Shown in pieces: positions 25,195 through 34,613 of a stretch of 64,000 bases of DNA. Source of the DNA: Ignavibacteriales bacterium (GTDB lineage: Bacteria; Bacteroidota; Ignavibacteria; UBA10030; SZUA-254); NCBI GenBank assembly GCA_016214905.1, contig JACRMQ010000007.1:124001-188000 (forward strand), written 5' to 3'. The notes below the pieces were generated by a model. The model saw only the letters and a program-made list of their open reading frames with translations. It was not told the DNA's origin and did not search any database. How positions within the stretch are numbered: position 1 is the stretch's first letter; every line of letters starts with the position of its first letter. Both the position numbers and the translations under genes were made by a program.

Positions 25195-27126
25195 TTATCT
25201 TTTTAAGTGCACCAGCAGAACTGCGATATCTGCCGCTGTCACTCCGCTGATCCTTGCTGCTTGACCAATTGATCTGGGCCGCACCTTGCTTAGTTTTTCA
25301 CATCCTTCTATTGAAAGAGATTTTATTTTATTGTAATTAAAGTCAGAAGGAATTTTCAGTGATTCTTGTTGTTCAAACTTTTCAATCTCATTCAATTGCC
25401 TTTTATGGTACCCTTCGTATTTAACTTCAATTTCTACTTGATTAAAAACATCATTCAATATTTTTTCTGAATGAGATTTTGATAGATTTAATATTGTTTC
25501 GGATTTATTCAGAGAGTCTAATTTAATGATGTCGATTATTTTAATTTCCGGTCGTTGCAAAATTTGATACAACCTTGTAGGTTGGAAAATTTGTGAAGTT
25601 TCTTTTGATTCTAATAATGGATTAATTTCCTTCGGTGTAATATTGGTTTCTCGAATCATTTCTATCAAATTAATAATAGCATTTTCCTTTTTTAAATATT
25701 TTTCAAATTGCAGGTGATCAATTAATCCAAATTTAGCACCATATTTCATCAGTCGTGCGTCTGCATTGTCTTGTCGTAGAACCAATCTATATTCTGCTCG
25801 AGATGTAAACATGCGATACGGTTCTTCAGCGCCTTTATTTATAAGATCATCGATCAGAACGCCAATATATGCTTCTGACCTTTTTAATATGAATGGATCC
25901 TTCCCTTGAATTTGAAGAGCGGCATTAATACCCGCAATGATCCCTTGAGCGGCGGCTTCTTCGTAGCCGGAGGTTCCATTTATTTGCCCCGCGAAATATA
26001 GTCCTCCAATTAATTTAGTTTCTAATGTTAACGACAGTTGATGTGGGAGAAAATAATCGTATTCAACAGCATATCCAGGTCTTATCATTTCAACGTTATT
26101 AAGTCCAGGGATTGTTCGTAAACCTTTAAGTTGAATTTCTTTTGACAGGCTTGTAGAAAATCCATTTACATAAACTATTTCACTATTATAACCTTCTTGT
26201 TCAAAAAATATCTGATGCCTTTCTTTTTCTTTAAACCTTACAATTTTATCTTCGATTGATGGACAATACCTCGGTCCGACGCCTTTGATCCTACCTGTAA
26301 AAAGTGGAGATGAATCGAATCCCTTCTCAAGTTCCTCATGCGTTTTTGAATTTGTATATGATACATACATTGGAATTTGTTTATTGACAATTTTATCAAT
26401 CGAAAAAGAAAATGGTTGGGGATTCTCCTCCGAGTGTTGAATTATTGTCTCATCCAGGTCTATGCTTGAGAACCTAATTCTGGGTGGGGTTCCCGTTTTA
26501 AATCTTCCGCTAATAAAACCTGTTTTTTCAAGTGATTCTGTCAATCCTAACACTGGTTGCTCATTAAATCGTCCTCCGCTGCTTGTTTCTTTTCCTGTGT
26601 ATAGAATTCCCCTCAGAAAGGTACCAGTTGATAGTATTAAAGCCTGACAATAAAATTCTGAATTAGTTAATGTAATGATTTTTGATACAAATTGTTTTCT
26701 AAATTGAGTATTTTCTCTGATTATCACATCGATTACGGTATCAGAAATTATAGTTAGGTTATTGAGCGATTTTAATCTATTAATCGCACATTCAGAATAC
26801 CACAATCTATCATTTTGCGATCGTGGAGACCATACTGCGGGACCTTTCGATTTATTTAGCATGCGAAAATGAATTCCGGTATCATCTGCTAATTTTCCAA
26901 TTTCGCCACCCAACGCATCAACCTCTCGAACTAATTGCCCTTTTGAAATACCACCGATCGCTGGATTACAGGACATTCTTCCAATAGAATTAATGTCTGT
27001 GGTTAATAATAAAGTTTTACATCCCATTCTAGAAGACGCTGATGCGGCCTCTATTCCAGCGTGGCCACCTCCAACCACAATTACATCAAATTTTCTATCT
27101 TTATTAATTCGGTTTTTACGTTCCAC
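25195..27126 (-). CDS. mnmG: tRNA uridine-5-carboxymethylaminomethyl modification enzyme MnmG
   Basis: 643 residues from a GTG start. The FAD-binding '[15 protein letters not shown]' (about 14-28), '[26 protein letters not shown]' (in part) and '[15 protein letters not shown]' identify MnmG (GidA). With MnmE it installs the cmnm5 group at the wobble uridine of certain tRNAs, using FAD and methylene-tetrahydrofolate. The GTG start is supported by GAAGG six bases ahead and lies inside a parS-like palindrome. The gene begins 12 bases after the mnmE stop, so the pair is co-transcribed. Confidence 0.97.
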   Translation of the reverse strand: MERKNRINKDRKFDVIVVGGGHAGIEAASASSRMGCKTLLLTTDINSIGRMSCNPAIGGISKGQLVREVDALGGEIGKLADDTGIHFRMLNKSKGPAVWSPRSQNDRLWYSECAINRLKSLNNLTIISDTVIDVIIRENTQFRKQFVSKIITLTNSEFYCQALILSTGTFLRGILYTGKETSSGGRFNEQPVLGLTESLEKTGFISGRFKTGTPPRIRFSSIDLDETIIQHSEENPQPFSFSIDKIVNKQIPMYVSYTNSKTHEELEKGFDSSPLFTGRIKGVGPRYCPSIEDKIVRFKEKERHQIFFEQEGYNSEIVYVNGFSTSLSKEIQLKGLRTIPGLNNVEMIRPGYAVEYDYFLPHQLSLTLETKLIGGLYFAGQINGTSGYEEAAAQGIIAGINAALQIQGKDPFILKRSEAYIGVLIDDLINKGAEEPYRMFTSRAEYRLVLRQDNADARLMKYGAKFGLIDHLQFEKYLKKENAIINLIEMIRETNITPKEINPLLESKETSQIFQPTRLYQILQRPEIKIIDIIKLDSLNKSETILNLSKSHSEKILNDVFNQVEIEVKYEGYHKRQLNEIEKFEQQESLKIPSDFNYNKIKSLSIEGCEKLSKVRPRSIGQAARISGVTAADIAVLLVHLKR

Positions 27127-27134
27127 GTGAAACC
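27119..27134. promoter_or_regulatory. parS-like centromere site overlapping the mnmG start codon
   Basis: On the minus strand this reads GGTTTCACGTGGAACG. The 14-base core GTTTCACGTGGAAC equals the ParB-binding parS core known from other bacteria (TGTTTCACGTGGAACA); only the outermost base on each side differs. The GTG of mnmG is inside it. It lies about 4.6 kb from dnaA, as expected for parS near oriC. parA and parB are not in this window. Confidence 0.75.
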
Positions 27135-27138
27135 TTCG

Positions 27139-28518
27139 TCATTTACCTATGCAAAAATTTGAGAATATATTACTGATGATCTCATCTGATGTTATTTCTC
27201 CAGTAATTTCAGATAATATGTTTATTCCTCTTCGTAATTCTGCGGTTAAATATTCATTACTGATTTTTTGGTTTAATTGATCTGAAACAGATTTTATAAT
27301 CAGGCAGGCATCACTCAGACACCTGTGTTGGCGTCTATTTGTTATTATTACTGTGTCATTTACGTCAATTTTCTTTCCCGAAAACAATTTTTCAATAATA
27401 GCTCTTTTTAATAATTGGATATTTTCACCTGTTAAAGCAGAAATGTTGATGTATGATTTATCTTTATTTTCAGGGCAATCTTCAAGTCTATTATTTACAA
27501 GATCAATCTTATTTCTCACCTTGATAATTTTTTTCTTACTTATTAGGTAGTCAATAATATCTTTTTCCTGTTCATCTATTCTTTTTAAATCATCAGTCAC
27601 AGAAATAATAATATCGGCGGTTTGGATTTCCTCTTTTGTTTTTTTAAAGCTTTCTAACTCAATAAAATCGTCGGAATCACGCAACCCGGCAGTATCAACA
27701 ATTTTAAAAAGTATACCATCAATTACAATACTTTCTTCTATTTTATCTCTCGTGGTTCCTGGAATATTTGTAACAATTGCTCTATTTTCCCCTAATAAAG
27801 TATTGAAAATACTTGATTTACCAACATTTGGCGATCCCACCAATACAATCTTTGCGCCTTCTTTGTAAATTCTTCCAGTTTCATATGATCCTATTAGTTC
27901 GACCAGCGTGGTTATAATTATTTGAAGTTTTAGAGTCAATTCATCGCGAGAGACAAACTCAATATCTTCATCAGAAAAATCGAGCTCAAGTTCTAGTAGC
28001 CCACAAAAATGAATTAATTGTTCTCTTAGATAGGAAATTTTTGAAGATAACTTTCCTTGTAATTGACTTAAGGAGATATTTCGCGATAATTCAGATTGAG
28101 AATGAATAATATCTGCAACTGCTTCTGCCTGTGCGAGGTCAATTTTTCCATTCGCGAATGCGCGGAAAGTGAATTCACCGGGCTCGGCGGCACGAACGCC
28201 GGACTGAATTAATTCTTCTAAAATCTTTTGAGAAATGTACATTCCTCCGTGACAACTGATTTCCACAACATTTTCACCAGTATACGAATTAGGCTGTAGA
28301 AAAATTGTTGTTATTACTTGATCAATTGGCTCCGAACGTTGTGATTCAAAAATTCCAAAATGGGCTGTATGAGATGTTGCATCGCAAAGGTTTTGTTTTC
28401 CACGAAAGCATTTATCGGCAATACTAATTGCATCTTTACCGCTAATTCGAATAACCGAAATTCCTCCTTCGCCAATTGGGGTTGCTATTGCTGCTATGGT
28501 ATCATTTCTAAGGTACAT
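27139..28518 (-). CDS. mnmE: tRNA modification GTPase MnmE
   Basis: 459 residues from the ATG at 28518, matching the usual length; a TTG 14 codons upstream is rejected. The N-terminal folate-binding domain shows 'DTIAAIATPIGEGGISVIRISG' (in part). The inserted G domain has 'GSPNVGKSS' (G1), 'DTAGLRD' (G3) and 'NKID' (G4). The C-terminus is CIGK, the conserved MnmE tail with its functional cysteine. It works with MnmG encoded directly downstream. A terminator for yidC stands upstream at 28600-28630, so mnmE probably has its own promoter in 28519-28600. Confidence 0.97.
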   Translation of the reverse strand: MYLRNDTIAAIATPIGEGGISVIRISGKDAISIADKCFRGKQNLCDATSHTAHFGIFESQRSEPIDQVITTIFLQPNSYTGENVVEISCHGGMYISQKILEELIQSGVRAAEPGEFTFRAFANGKIDLAQAEAVADIIHSQSELSRNISLSQLQGKLSSKISYLREQLIHFCGLLELELDFSDEDIEFVSRDELTLKLQIIITTLVELIGSYETGRIYKEGAKIVLVGSPNVGKSSIFNTLLGENRAIVTNIPGTTRDKIEESIVIDGILFKIVDTAGLRDSDDFIELESFKKTKEEIQTADIIISVTDDLKRIDEQEKDIIDYLISKKKIIKVRNKIDLVNNRLEDCPENKDKSYINISALTGENIQLLKRAIIEKLFSGKKIDVNDTVIITNRRQHRCLSDACLIIKSVSDQLNQKISNEYLTAELRRGINILSEITGEITSDEIISNIFSNFCIGK

Positions 28519-28597
28519 ACTTTTCTTTTTTAATTTAGAAAACTTCAACCTTAAAAACAATAACTAAACAAATGCCTCATGCCATTAATTCCATAAA

Positions 28598-28630
28598 ATA
28601 AAAAACCCCGCTTGTTATGAGCGGGGTTTA
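28598..28630 (-). terminator. intrinsic terminator after yidC
   Basis: On the minus strand, AAACCCCGCT pairs with AGCGGGGTTT around a short loop and is followed by TTTATTTT. It lies 21 bases after the yidC stop and 80 bases before the mnmE start, so it divides the origin-proximal cluster into two transcription units. Confidence 0.88.
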
Positions 28631-28650
28631 ATTATTATTATTTGAGTCTA

Positions 28651-30453
28651 TTATTTTTTTTGCTTCATTGGCAAATCTTTCGCTAATCGACTTATCCAAC
28701 CTGTAGATTTTTTGGGCTCGACTTTTCTCAGTGGTTCATTTTTATGTTTTTTATTAACCCACGCCTGCTGTCCGATTGATAATAAATTAAAAACAAAATA
28801 ATACAAATTTAATCCGGCTGGGAAGCTGTTGAACATTAACGTCAATAAGATCGGCATCATCCATACCATCATTTTTTGTCTAGGATCTTTTACAGACATT
28901 TTTTGCTGCACGAACATTGTAATTCCCATTAGAAGAGCGAGTCCGCTTATTTCATTTATATTAAAAATTGGAATTCTAAATGGTAGTCTCATAATCATAT
29001 CGGGTATCGACAAATCAGAAATCCACAAAACAAAAGATGCTTGCCGCAATTCAATAGCAGAGCTAAACACCGCCCATAGAGCATATAAAATTGGCAACTG
29101 TAATAGCATTGGCAAACATCCACCAGCAGGATTAACACCATACTCTTTATATAATCTCATCACTTGCTGATTCATTTTTTGCGGATCGTCTTTATATTTT
29201 TCACGGATTTCTTCCATCATCGGTTGTAACGATTGCATTTTCTGCATCGATTTCATGCTGGTTTTTGTAAGAGGGTGGAGCACAACTTTGACAATCAATG
29301 AAAATATTATAAGAATTATTCCGAAGTTCGGTATAAACATTTTTAAAAACTTAAACAGAGGAATTATTGCATATTCCGAAATTGGCCGTATCAACCATAC
29401 TGCTCCCAAACTCATAATTCGATCTAATTCTATATTGTATTTTTTAACTACCTCGAAGTTTAGCGGACCGGCAAATATTGTGTATCGATCCTCCTCGAAT
29501 GCATTTCCACCAAAAGGCATTTCCATTGCCATGAAATATTTTTCTGCTGCTCCTTCGTCTGGAAGATGTGTTCTTGTTCCCTCTAGATATGCACGTTTAC
29601 TTTCTTTCATTCTTGGAATTACTGCCACTGCAAAATATTTGTTACGCATTGCTATCCAGTTGACTCTTCCGGAAATATTACTGTCTTTAACTGTCTCGTT
29701 AAAATTGGTTGCGTCTATCTCAGAAAGTTCACCCCCAGCAAGAGCATAGGCCTGTGCAAAATTCGATTCATCAACACTATTATGCTCGGCATTTCTAATG
29801 CCTGTTTCCCATACAACCTGATATGCATAATTGGCGATTATCGATTCCATTCCCTGGAATTTGTATGAAATATCTACCGAATATCGGTTCCCGTAAAATA
29901 TTAATGTTTTAATGATCTTGCTGCTCGGCGTTACATTAAGCTGCATTTCAAGTTTAAGAGAGTCTTCGTCTGTTATTTTAAAATTATTTGTGTTGTTTTT
30001 TGGTTCAAACTGAAGATATTTTGTGCTGATTATTTTACCGTCACTCGTTGAAAATAGCAAGTGAAAATCACCCGTATTGTTCTGAGTCAGTAAATCTATG
30101 GGATGCCGGTCCCACGTTAAATAATCTTTTAATGTCCACGAAGTAACCGTTCCGCCAACAGAGGAAAGCTCTAATTTGTAACAATCTGTTTCAACAATGA
30201 TTTTCTTTTTTTCTTTTTTTATAAGGTGTGAAAAATATTTTCCAAGAGTGTCTTCAACAGAAATTGAAGTTTGAACGGTTCCGGGCTTGCTTGTTGTATT
30301 TGGCTCTAAGGGTTCTTTTGTCTTTTGATGGTTTAAATTTCCGGTAGTATCTTTATCTTGAACTTGTGTCTGCGGCGGCGGTGCCGTCATCCACAACCAC
30401 ACCATCAACACAATGCCTATTAAGACAAAACCTATGACTGTATTTTTATCCAT
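28651..30453 (-). CDS. yidC: membrane protein insertase YidC
   Basis: 600 residues, the long Gram-negative form. A first membrane segment (about 5-22) precedes a Pro/Thr-rich linker, a large periplasmic beta domain (about 75-345) and the conserved C-terminal core of five membrane segments, including 'LHPLTKTSMKSMQKMQ' and 'GGCLPMLLQLPILYALWAVF'. The tail is basic. It inserts inner-membrane proteins alone or with SecYEG. It lies 123 bases downstream of yidD in the usual rpmH-rnpA-yidD-yidC order and ends with a strong terminator. Confidence 0.97.
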   Translation of the reverse strand: MDKNTVIGFVLIGIVLMVWLWMTAPPPQTQVQDKDTTGNLNHQKTKEPLEPNTTSKPGTVQTSISVEDTLGKYFSHLIKKEKKKIIVETDCYKLELSSVGGTVTSWTLKDYLTWDRHPIDLLTQNNTGDFHLLFSTSDGKIISTKYLQFEPKNNTNNFKITDEDSLKLEMQLNVTPSSKIIKTLIFYGNRYSVDISYKFQGMESIIANYAYQVVWETGIRNAEHNSVDESNFAQAYALAGGELSEIDATNFNETVKDSNISGRVNWIAMRNKYFAVAVIPRMKESKRAYLEGTRTHLPDEGAAEKYFMAMEMPFGGNAFEEDRYTIFAGPLNFEVVKKYNIELDRIMSLGAVWLIRPISEYAIIPLFKFLKMFIPNFGIILIIFSLIVKVVLHPLTKTSMKSMQKMQSLQPMMEEIREKYKDDPQKMNQQVMRLYKEYGVNPAGGCLPMLLQLPILYALWAVFSSAIELRQASFVLWISDLSIPDMIMRLPFRIPIFNINEISGLALLMGITMFVQQKMSVKDPRQKMMVWMMPILLTLMFNSFPAGLNLYYFVFNLLSIGQQAWVNKKHKNEPLRKVEPKKSTGWISRLAKDLPMKQKK

Positions 30454-30576
30454 GTTGAAACTCCGTTACACTTAAATTTTATTCAGACCCCTTTGTGGGG
30501 AGAATTTAATATTTTGACTTGGGATAAATCCAATTTGTTTTAATCAATTTCACCTTGCGCTTATTTACATTTTTGA

Positions 30577-30780
30577 TCATGGTACCGGATCGTACCCGCC
30601 TGGATGGAAAGGGTGACAGCGAAAAATTCTCTTTATCGCCATCCACATTCCTTTTAATGAACCATACTTTGTTACAGCGTCATGTGCATATGAAGAACAA
30701 GTTGGATAAAACCGGCATGTGTTGGGTGGAATAATGGGAGATACCAACACCCTGTAAATGCTTATAAAAAATAGTACCAT
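30577..30780 (-). CDS. yidD: membrane protein insertion efficiency factor YidD
   Basis: 67 residues. The whole family signature is present: '[20 protein letters not shown]' followed by CSSYA, then '[14 protein letters not shown]' at the C-terminus, with three conserved cysteines. It is a small amphipathic protein at the inner membrane that helps YidC-dependent insertion. It starts 4 bases after the rnpA stop and precedes yidC, the conserved arrangement. Confidence 0.95.
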   Translation of the reverse strand: MVLFFISIYRVLVSPIIPPNTCRFYPTCSSYAHDAVTKYGSLKGMWMAIKRIFRCHPFHPGGYDPVP

Positions 30781-30784
30781 TTAA

Positions 30785-31189
30785 TTATTGGAAATGAGAT
30801 TGACCTATTTTATTTAGTATAAATATAACATCATCCCGCAGATGACAATATGAAGGTTTTGACGAAACCTGTGATTCGCCCGGATAAAAAAACAAAATAG
30901 CCGCTATCTGGTTTTGCTCTTTCGACACATTATCTATAAGTGCTCTGTTTAATCTTAATGTTTCACGAACGATGCGCTTGATTCTGTTTCGATCTATGGC
31001 TCTTTTTATATTTCGAGAAACTTTAATGCCAAATGATGAATTTATTTTTTGATTATTTTCATTCAGTAAGAGAACAAAAGATCGAATAATATTTCCATTT
31101 ATCTTTTTACCGTTCCTGAAAATTAAATCAAAATTCTTTTTACCCCGAATGATTTTATCTCGTGGAAGTTTGTATCCCACAAATATCAC
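30785..31189 (-). CDS. rnpA: ribonuclease P protein component
   Basis: 134 residues from the GTG at 31189; an internal GTG four codons later is also possible. The conserved basic helix reads 'GIKVSRNIKRAIDRNRIKRIVRETLR' (in part), the RNR signature of RnpA. The N-terminal 'LPRDKIIRGKKNFDLIFRNG' matches too. It assists the catalytic RNase P RNA in maturing tRNA 5' ends. It begins five bases after the rpmH stop, so the two are co-transcribed. The rnpB RNA itself is not seen in this window. Confidence 0.95.
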   Translation of the reverse strand: MIFVGYKLPRDKIIRGKKNFDLIFRNGKKINGNIIRSFVLLLNENNQKINSSFGIKVSRNIKRAIDRNRIKRIVRETLRLNRALIDNVSKEQNQIAAILFFYPGESQVSSKPSYCHLRDDVIFILNKIGQSHFQ

Positions 31190-31194
31190 TTTAA

Positions 31195-31341
31195 TTAAGC
31201 TTCATCGCTAACGGTAAGTTTTTTTCTGCCAACCGATCTCCTGCGCTTCAATACTTTTTGACCATTCTTGGATTTCATTCTTTCGCGGAAACCATGTTTA
31301 TTTTTTCGTTTCCTGTTGCTTGGTTGAAATGTTCTTTTCAT
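31195..31341 (-). CDS. rpmH: 50S ribosomal protein L34
   Basis: 48 residues, from the ATG at 31341 to the TAA at 31195. The sequence begins [20 protein letters not shown] and continues with the '[22 protein letters not shown]' type block (in part) that defines L34. It is slightly longer than the 44-46 residues usual in the family because of a short acidic tail (TVSDEA). It is the first gene of the rpmH-rnpA-yidD-yidC unit next to the origin. A terminator-like hairpin lies 33-61 bases upstream on the same strand. Confidence 0.97.
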   Translation of the reverse strand: MKRTFQPSNRKRKNKHGFRERMKSKNGQKVLKRRRSVGRKKLTVSDEA

Positions 31342-31370
31342 GTTATCCTCATTAAATAAACGATTTGCCA

Positions 31371-31402
31371 ATGAAAAAAAGAGGATTGTTGTAACAATCC
31401 TC
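31371..31402 (-). terminator. terminator-like hairpin in the rpmH leader
   Basis: GAGGATTGTT and AACAATCCTC (31381-31402) are perfect ten-base arms with a two-base loop. On the minus strand the stem is followed by seven T. No minus-strand gene lies upstream, as dnaA is on the other strand. The hairpin is 33 bases before the rpmH ATG. It may attenuate rpmH-rnpA or end a short transcript coming out of the origin. Confidence 0.65.
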
Positions 31403-31726
31403 TAAATTTCAAAGATAAAGTTATAAAATTTTCTATTAAATATATCAAAATTGTGTGATTATTACAAACTTATATTACGATTAAAAATATAGACTTGACT
31501 CGCTAATCTATTATATGTATTTTCTTAAGGGGATTAAAAACAAATTAATTGTTAATAAAATGTTGATAAATTTCATTGTTATTGAAAAGCTCGATAATTT
31601 ATCTCATATTTGAATATTTATTGAATCTTTTTTGAACTTTTGTCAATATTTATGTTAATATCATGTTGATAAGACATCCATGACAATCAAATTATAAAAC
31701 GATTTTATTCATTAACGAGGCAATTA
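31403..31726. other. origin region, left arm (rpmH-dnaA spacer)
   Basis: AT-rich 324-base spacer at the point where gene direction flips. DnaA-box variants on the plus strand read TGTTAATAA (31550-31558), TGTTGATAA (31561-31569) and TGTTGATAA (31664-31672); on the other strand these are TTATTAACA and TTATCAACA, close to the TTATCCACA consensus. A fourth, TGTTAATAT, is at 31653-31661. The dnaA Shine-Dalgarno GAGG is at the right end. Confidence 0.75.
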
Positions 31727-33142
31727 ATGCAAAATGCGAATCCAGCTATAAACATATGGGTTCAGGCGCTCTCACTTATTAAAAGTAGGGTGAACACCCA
31801 AACTTATAAGTCTTGGTTTGAACCGATAGTACCGGTTGATTTAGACACAAATAAAATTACTCTTCAGGTACCAAGCCAGTTTTTCGTTGATTGGTTAGAA
31901 GAGCATTATTATTCTCTGATAAATGAGGTTTTGACACAGATTTCCAACCGGGAATTATTTGTTATCTATGCGATTGTACCAGAAGATCCGGATCTGAATA
32001 GACCTCAAGCCGAGGTTATCAATGATACAACTCATGTAAACAATTTATTACATAATCTTAGTAAAAGTCCATCAACATCAGCGCAATCATCTGTCAAACA
32101 ATTTGTCAATCCATCCTTAAATACGCGATATACTTTCGACAAATATATTAAAGGTGAGAGTAATCAATTTGCACGTGCGGCTGCGTTAGCCGTTGCGAAT
32201 AATCCGGGCGGCACATCTTTTAACCCGTTAGTAATTTATGGTGGTGTCGGGCTCGGAAAAACACATCTTGTGCAAGCAATTGGAAATCATGTTTTGCTTT
32301 CTGGGAAAAGCTCAAAGGTTTTATACGTTTCTAGCGAAAAATTTACCGTTGATTTTGTTGAAGCTATTCAAAAAGATAATATATCATCATTTTCAAATTA
32401 TTATCGGAATATTGATTTGCTTATCGTCGATGATATTCAATTCTTTGCAGGAAAAGAAAAAACTCAGGACATTTTTTTTCACACATTTAACGCTCTTCAT
32501 CAACTTGGAAAACAGATTGTATTATCATCGGACAGACCTCCAAAAGATCTTCAGGGTCTTAATGATCGGCTTACTTCCAGGTTTCAATGGGGTTTAACCG
32601 CTGATATTCAATCGCCTGATTTAGAAACGCGTATTGCCATTTTGCAAAAGAAAAGTTCCGATACTGGTGTAGAGTTATCGCAAGATGTTGTGGAATTTAT
32701 TGCAAACAATATTACTTCAAATATCCGTGAGCTTGAAGGTTGTCTTATAAGTTTGCTTGCCCGTGCGTCTTTAGAAAATTGTGCTATAAACCTCGATTTA
32801 GCGTACAATGTTGTCCGTACTTTGGTTGGAGAAGTTCGATCTCACATCACGATAGAAGAAATTCAACGTGTGGTTGCAAATCATTTCGGCATTCCCGATG
32901 ATTTGCTTCGCGCTAAAACACGGAAACAAGAAGTTGTTAATGCGCGACAGATAGCAATGTATTTAGCGAAAGAATTAACAAATTCCTCTTTAAAAACTAT
33001 AGGTTTGCATTTTGGCGGAAGAGATCACAGCACTGTTATTCATGCATATCAAACTGTTGAAGACAGTACTCATTTGGACAATAAACAAAAATCGGTAGTT
33101 CAGCATTTACGAAATACAATTGAACATGGGATTCGTAGATAA
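31727..33142 (+). CDS. dnaA: chromosomal replication initiator DnaA
   Basis: 471 residues. Domain I (about 1-90, with 'TYKSWFEPIVPV') binds helicase and partners; a Ser/Asn-rich linker follows to about residue 125. The AAA+ domain begins at 'NTRYTFDKYIKGESNQFA', with Walker A 'GGVGLGKTHL' and Walker B 'LLIVDDIQFFAGKE'. The C-terminal DNA-binding domain carries the signature 'GGRDHSTVIHAYQ'. GAGG lies nine bases before the ATG. DnaA-box variants flank the gene on both sides, so it may be autoregulated. Confidence 0.99.
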   Translation: MQNANPAINIWVQALSLIKSRVNTQTYKSWFEPIVPVDLDTNKITLQVPSQFFVDWLEEHYYSLINEVLTQISNRELFVIYAIVPEDPDLNRPQAEVINDTTHVNNLLHNLSKSPSTSAQSSVKQFVNPSLNTRYTFDKYIKGESNQFARAAALAVANNPGGTSFNPLVIYGGVGLGKTHLVQAIGNHVLLSGKSSKVLYVSSEKFTVDFVEAIQKDNISSFSNYYRNIDLLIVDDIQFFAGKEKTQDIFFHTFNALHQLGKQIVLSSDRPPKDLQGLNDRLTSRFQWGLTADIQSPDLETRIAILQKKSSDTGVELSQDVVEFIANNITSNIRELEGCLISLLARASLENCAINLDLAYNVVRTLVGEVRSHITIEEIQRVVANHFGIPDDLLRAKTRKQEVVNARQIAMYLAKELTNSSLKTIGLHFGGRDHSTVIHAYQTVEDSTHLDNKQKSVVQHLRNTIEHGIRR

Positions 33143-33484
33143 GTATGTTAATAAGATATTCTTTTTTATTGAATTATCTTTTTTCTATGTTAATAACTAT
33201 AAATGTTTTTTTACTTTTCTAATTTTATTTATAAGAATTATCTTTTCATCAATCAGAACACAAATTACCAACAATCATCTTTAATTCTAATCAATTTATT
33301 TTTCATATTTTTCTGGTTATAAACATATCCACAGTATTATTATTATATATCTTTTTATTTTTCCTTATAACTTATTATAATAAAATAGAGTTATGGAGAA
33401 ATTAATCTTTGATATTCGCTATAATTTTTGTACATTTAAACATGTTATTTTCGATTCACTTCATAATCCTTTAAGGAATTTATT
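33143..33484. other. origin region, right arm (dnaA-dnaN spacer)
   Basis: 342 very AT-rich bases without a gene, a plausible DNA-unwinding element. DnaA-box-like words are TGTTAATAA at 33146-33154 and 33188-33196, and TTATAAACA (33317-33325) overlapping by one base ATATCCACA (33325-33333), one mismatch from the consensus. A TAAGGA Shine-Dalgarno for dnaN lies at the right end. Confidence 0.65.
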
Positions 33485-34600
33485 ATGAAATTTTCTTGCT
33501 CAAGCACAGATCTTCAACGTGTTCTCGGTAATATTGGTGGTGTTATTCCATCTAAATCAACTCTCCCAATCCTTGAAAATTTTTTATTTCAACTTTCAAA
33601 AAACCGACTGAGTATAACCGCTACAGATCTTGATATATCTATGACGGTTACATTAAATGTTGATGCTAAAGAGGATGGTGAAATTGCAATTCCAGCGAAA
33701 CGTCTTTTTGAGACAGTGCGTGCACTTCCGAATATTGAAATAAATTTTCAAGTAAATACAGACACAAATAAAATTATAATGAAAACTCCGAGCGGTGAAT
33801 ATAAACTAACCGGCGAATCAAGTGAAAATTTTCCAAGCATACCTGCATTTCGTGGAAAAGAAGAAATTGAAGTTGAAAGTGATTCTTTCAGACGAATAAT
33901 TACGAAGACAGTTTTTGCCGTAAGTTCAGACGAACTAAGACCCGCAATGACCGGTATTTTATTGCAGATTAGAAAAAGTGAAATCAGAGTGGCTGCAACG
34001 GACGGGCACAGATTAGTTCGTTTAATAAACTCGAATTTTTCGAACGCAGATTTTGAAAGAGAAATAATTGTACCGGTGAAAGCCTTAAACCTTGCATCGA
34101 AATCAGCGAATAGTCAGAAGAGTACAATTTCATTAAACGAAAATCATATAATGTTTTCATTCGGAGATACAGTGTTGGTATCAAGATTAATCGAAGAAAA
34201 ATATCCGAGCTACGAAAGCGTTATTCCACTTGAAAACGACAAGCTTCTTGTTGTAGATAAAAATCAACTTTTGTCATCAATCAGGAGAATTTCTCTCTAC
34301 GCAAGTTCCACAACGCATCAAATTCGTCTTTCTTTAAAACGTAATAACGTTTCAATATCGGCTGAAGATATTGATGTTGGAAGTGAGGCTATCGAATCAT
34401 TAACATGTGATTATGGCTCCGACTCAATGGAAATTGGATTTAATTCAGGTTATTTAATCGATATTTTATCACACATTGACACTGACGAAGCGATATTTAA
34501 AATGAGTTCACCAACCAGGGCTAGCATTATTCAACCGTTTACGCAAAAAGATGGAGAAAATCTTCTCATGCTTGTCATGCCAGTTCGGCTGAATGCATGA
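33485..34600 (+). CDS. dnaN: DNA polymerase III sliding clamp, beta subunit
   Basis: 371 residues, the normal length for three clamp domains. Recognisable blocks are 'TLPILENFLFQLSKNRLSITATDLDI' (in part), 'RPAMTGILLQI', 'VAATDGHRLVRL' and the C-terminal 'MLVMPVRL'. The homodimer encircles DNA and tethers polymerase III. AAGGA lies before the ATG. RecF starts 13 bases after the stop. Confidence 0.98.
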   Translation: MKFSCSSTDLQRVLGNIGGVIPSKSTLPILENFLFQLSKNRLSITATDLDISMTVTLNVDAKEDGEIAIPAKRLFETVRALPNIEINFQVNTDTNKIIMKTPSGEYKLTGESSENFPSIPAFRGKEEIEVESDSFRRIITKTVFAVSSDELRPAMTGILLQIRKSEIRVAATDGHRLVRLINSNFSNADFEREIIVPVKALNLASKSANSQKSTISLNENHIMFSFGDTVLVSRLIEEKYPSYESVIPLENDKLLVVDKNQLLSSIRRISLYASSTTHQIRLSLKRNNVSISAEDIDVGSEAIESLTCDYGSDSMEIGFNSGYLIDILSHIDTDEAIFKMSSPTRASIIQPFTQKDGENLLMLVMPVRLNA

Positions 34601-34613
34601 AGTCAATATCTGA

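Noticed and set aside
30481-30500. CCCC/GGGG hairpin upstream of yidC as a terminator
   Set aside because: The stem is only four to five pairs and no T-run follows on the minus strand.
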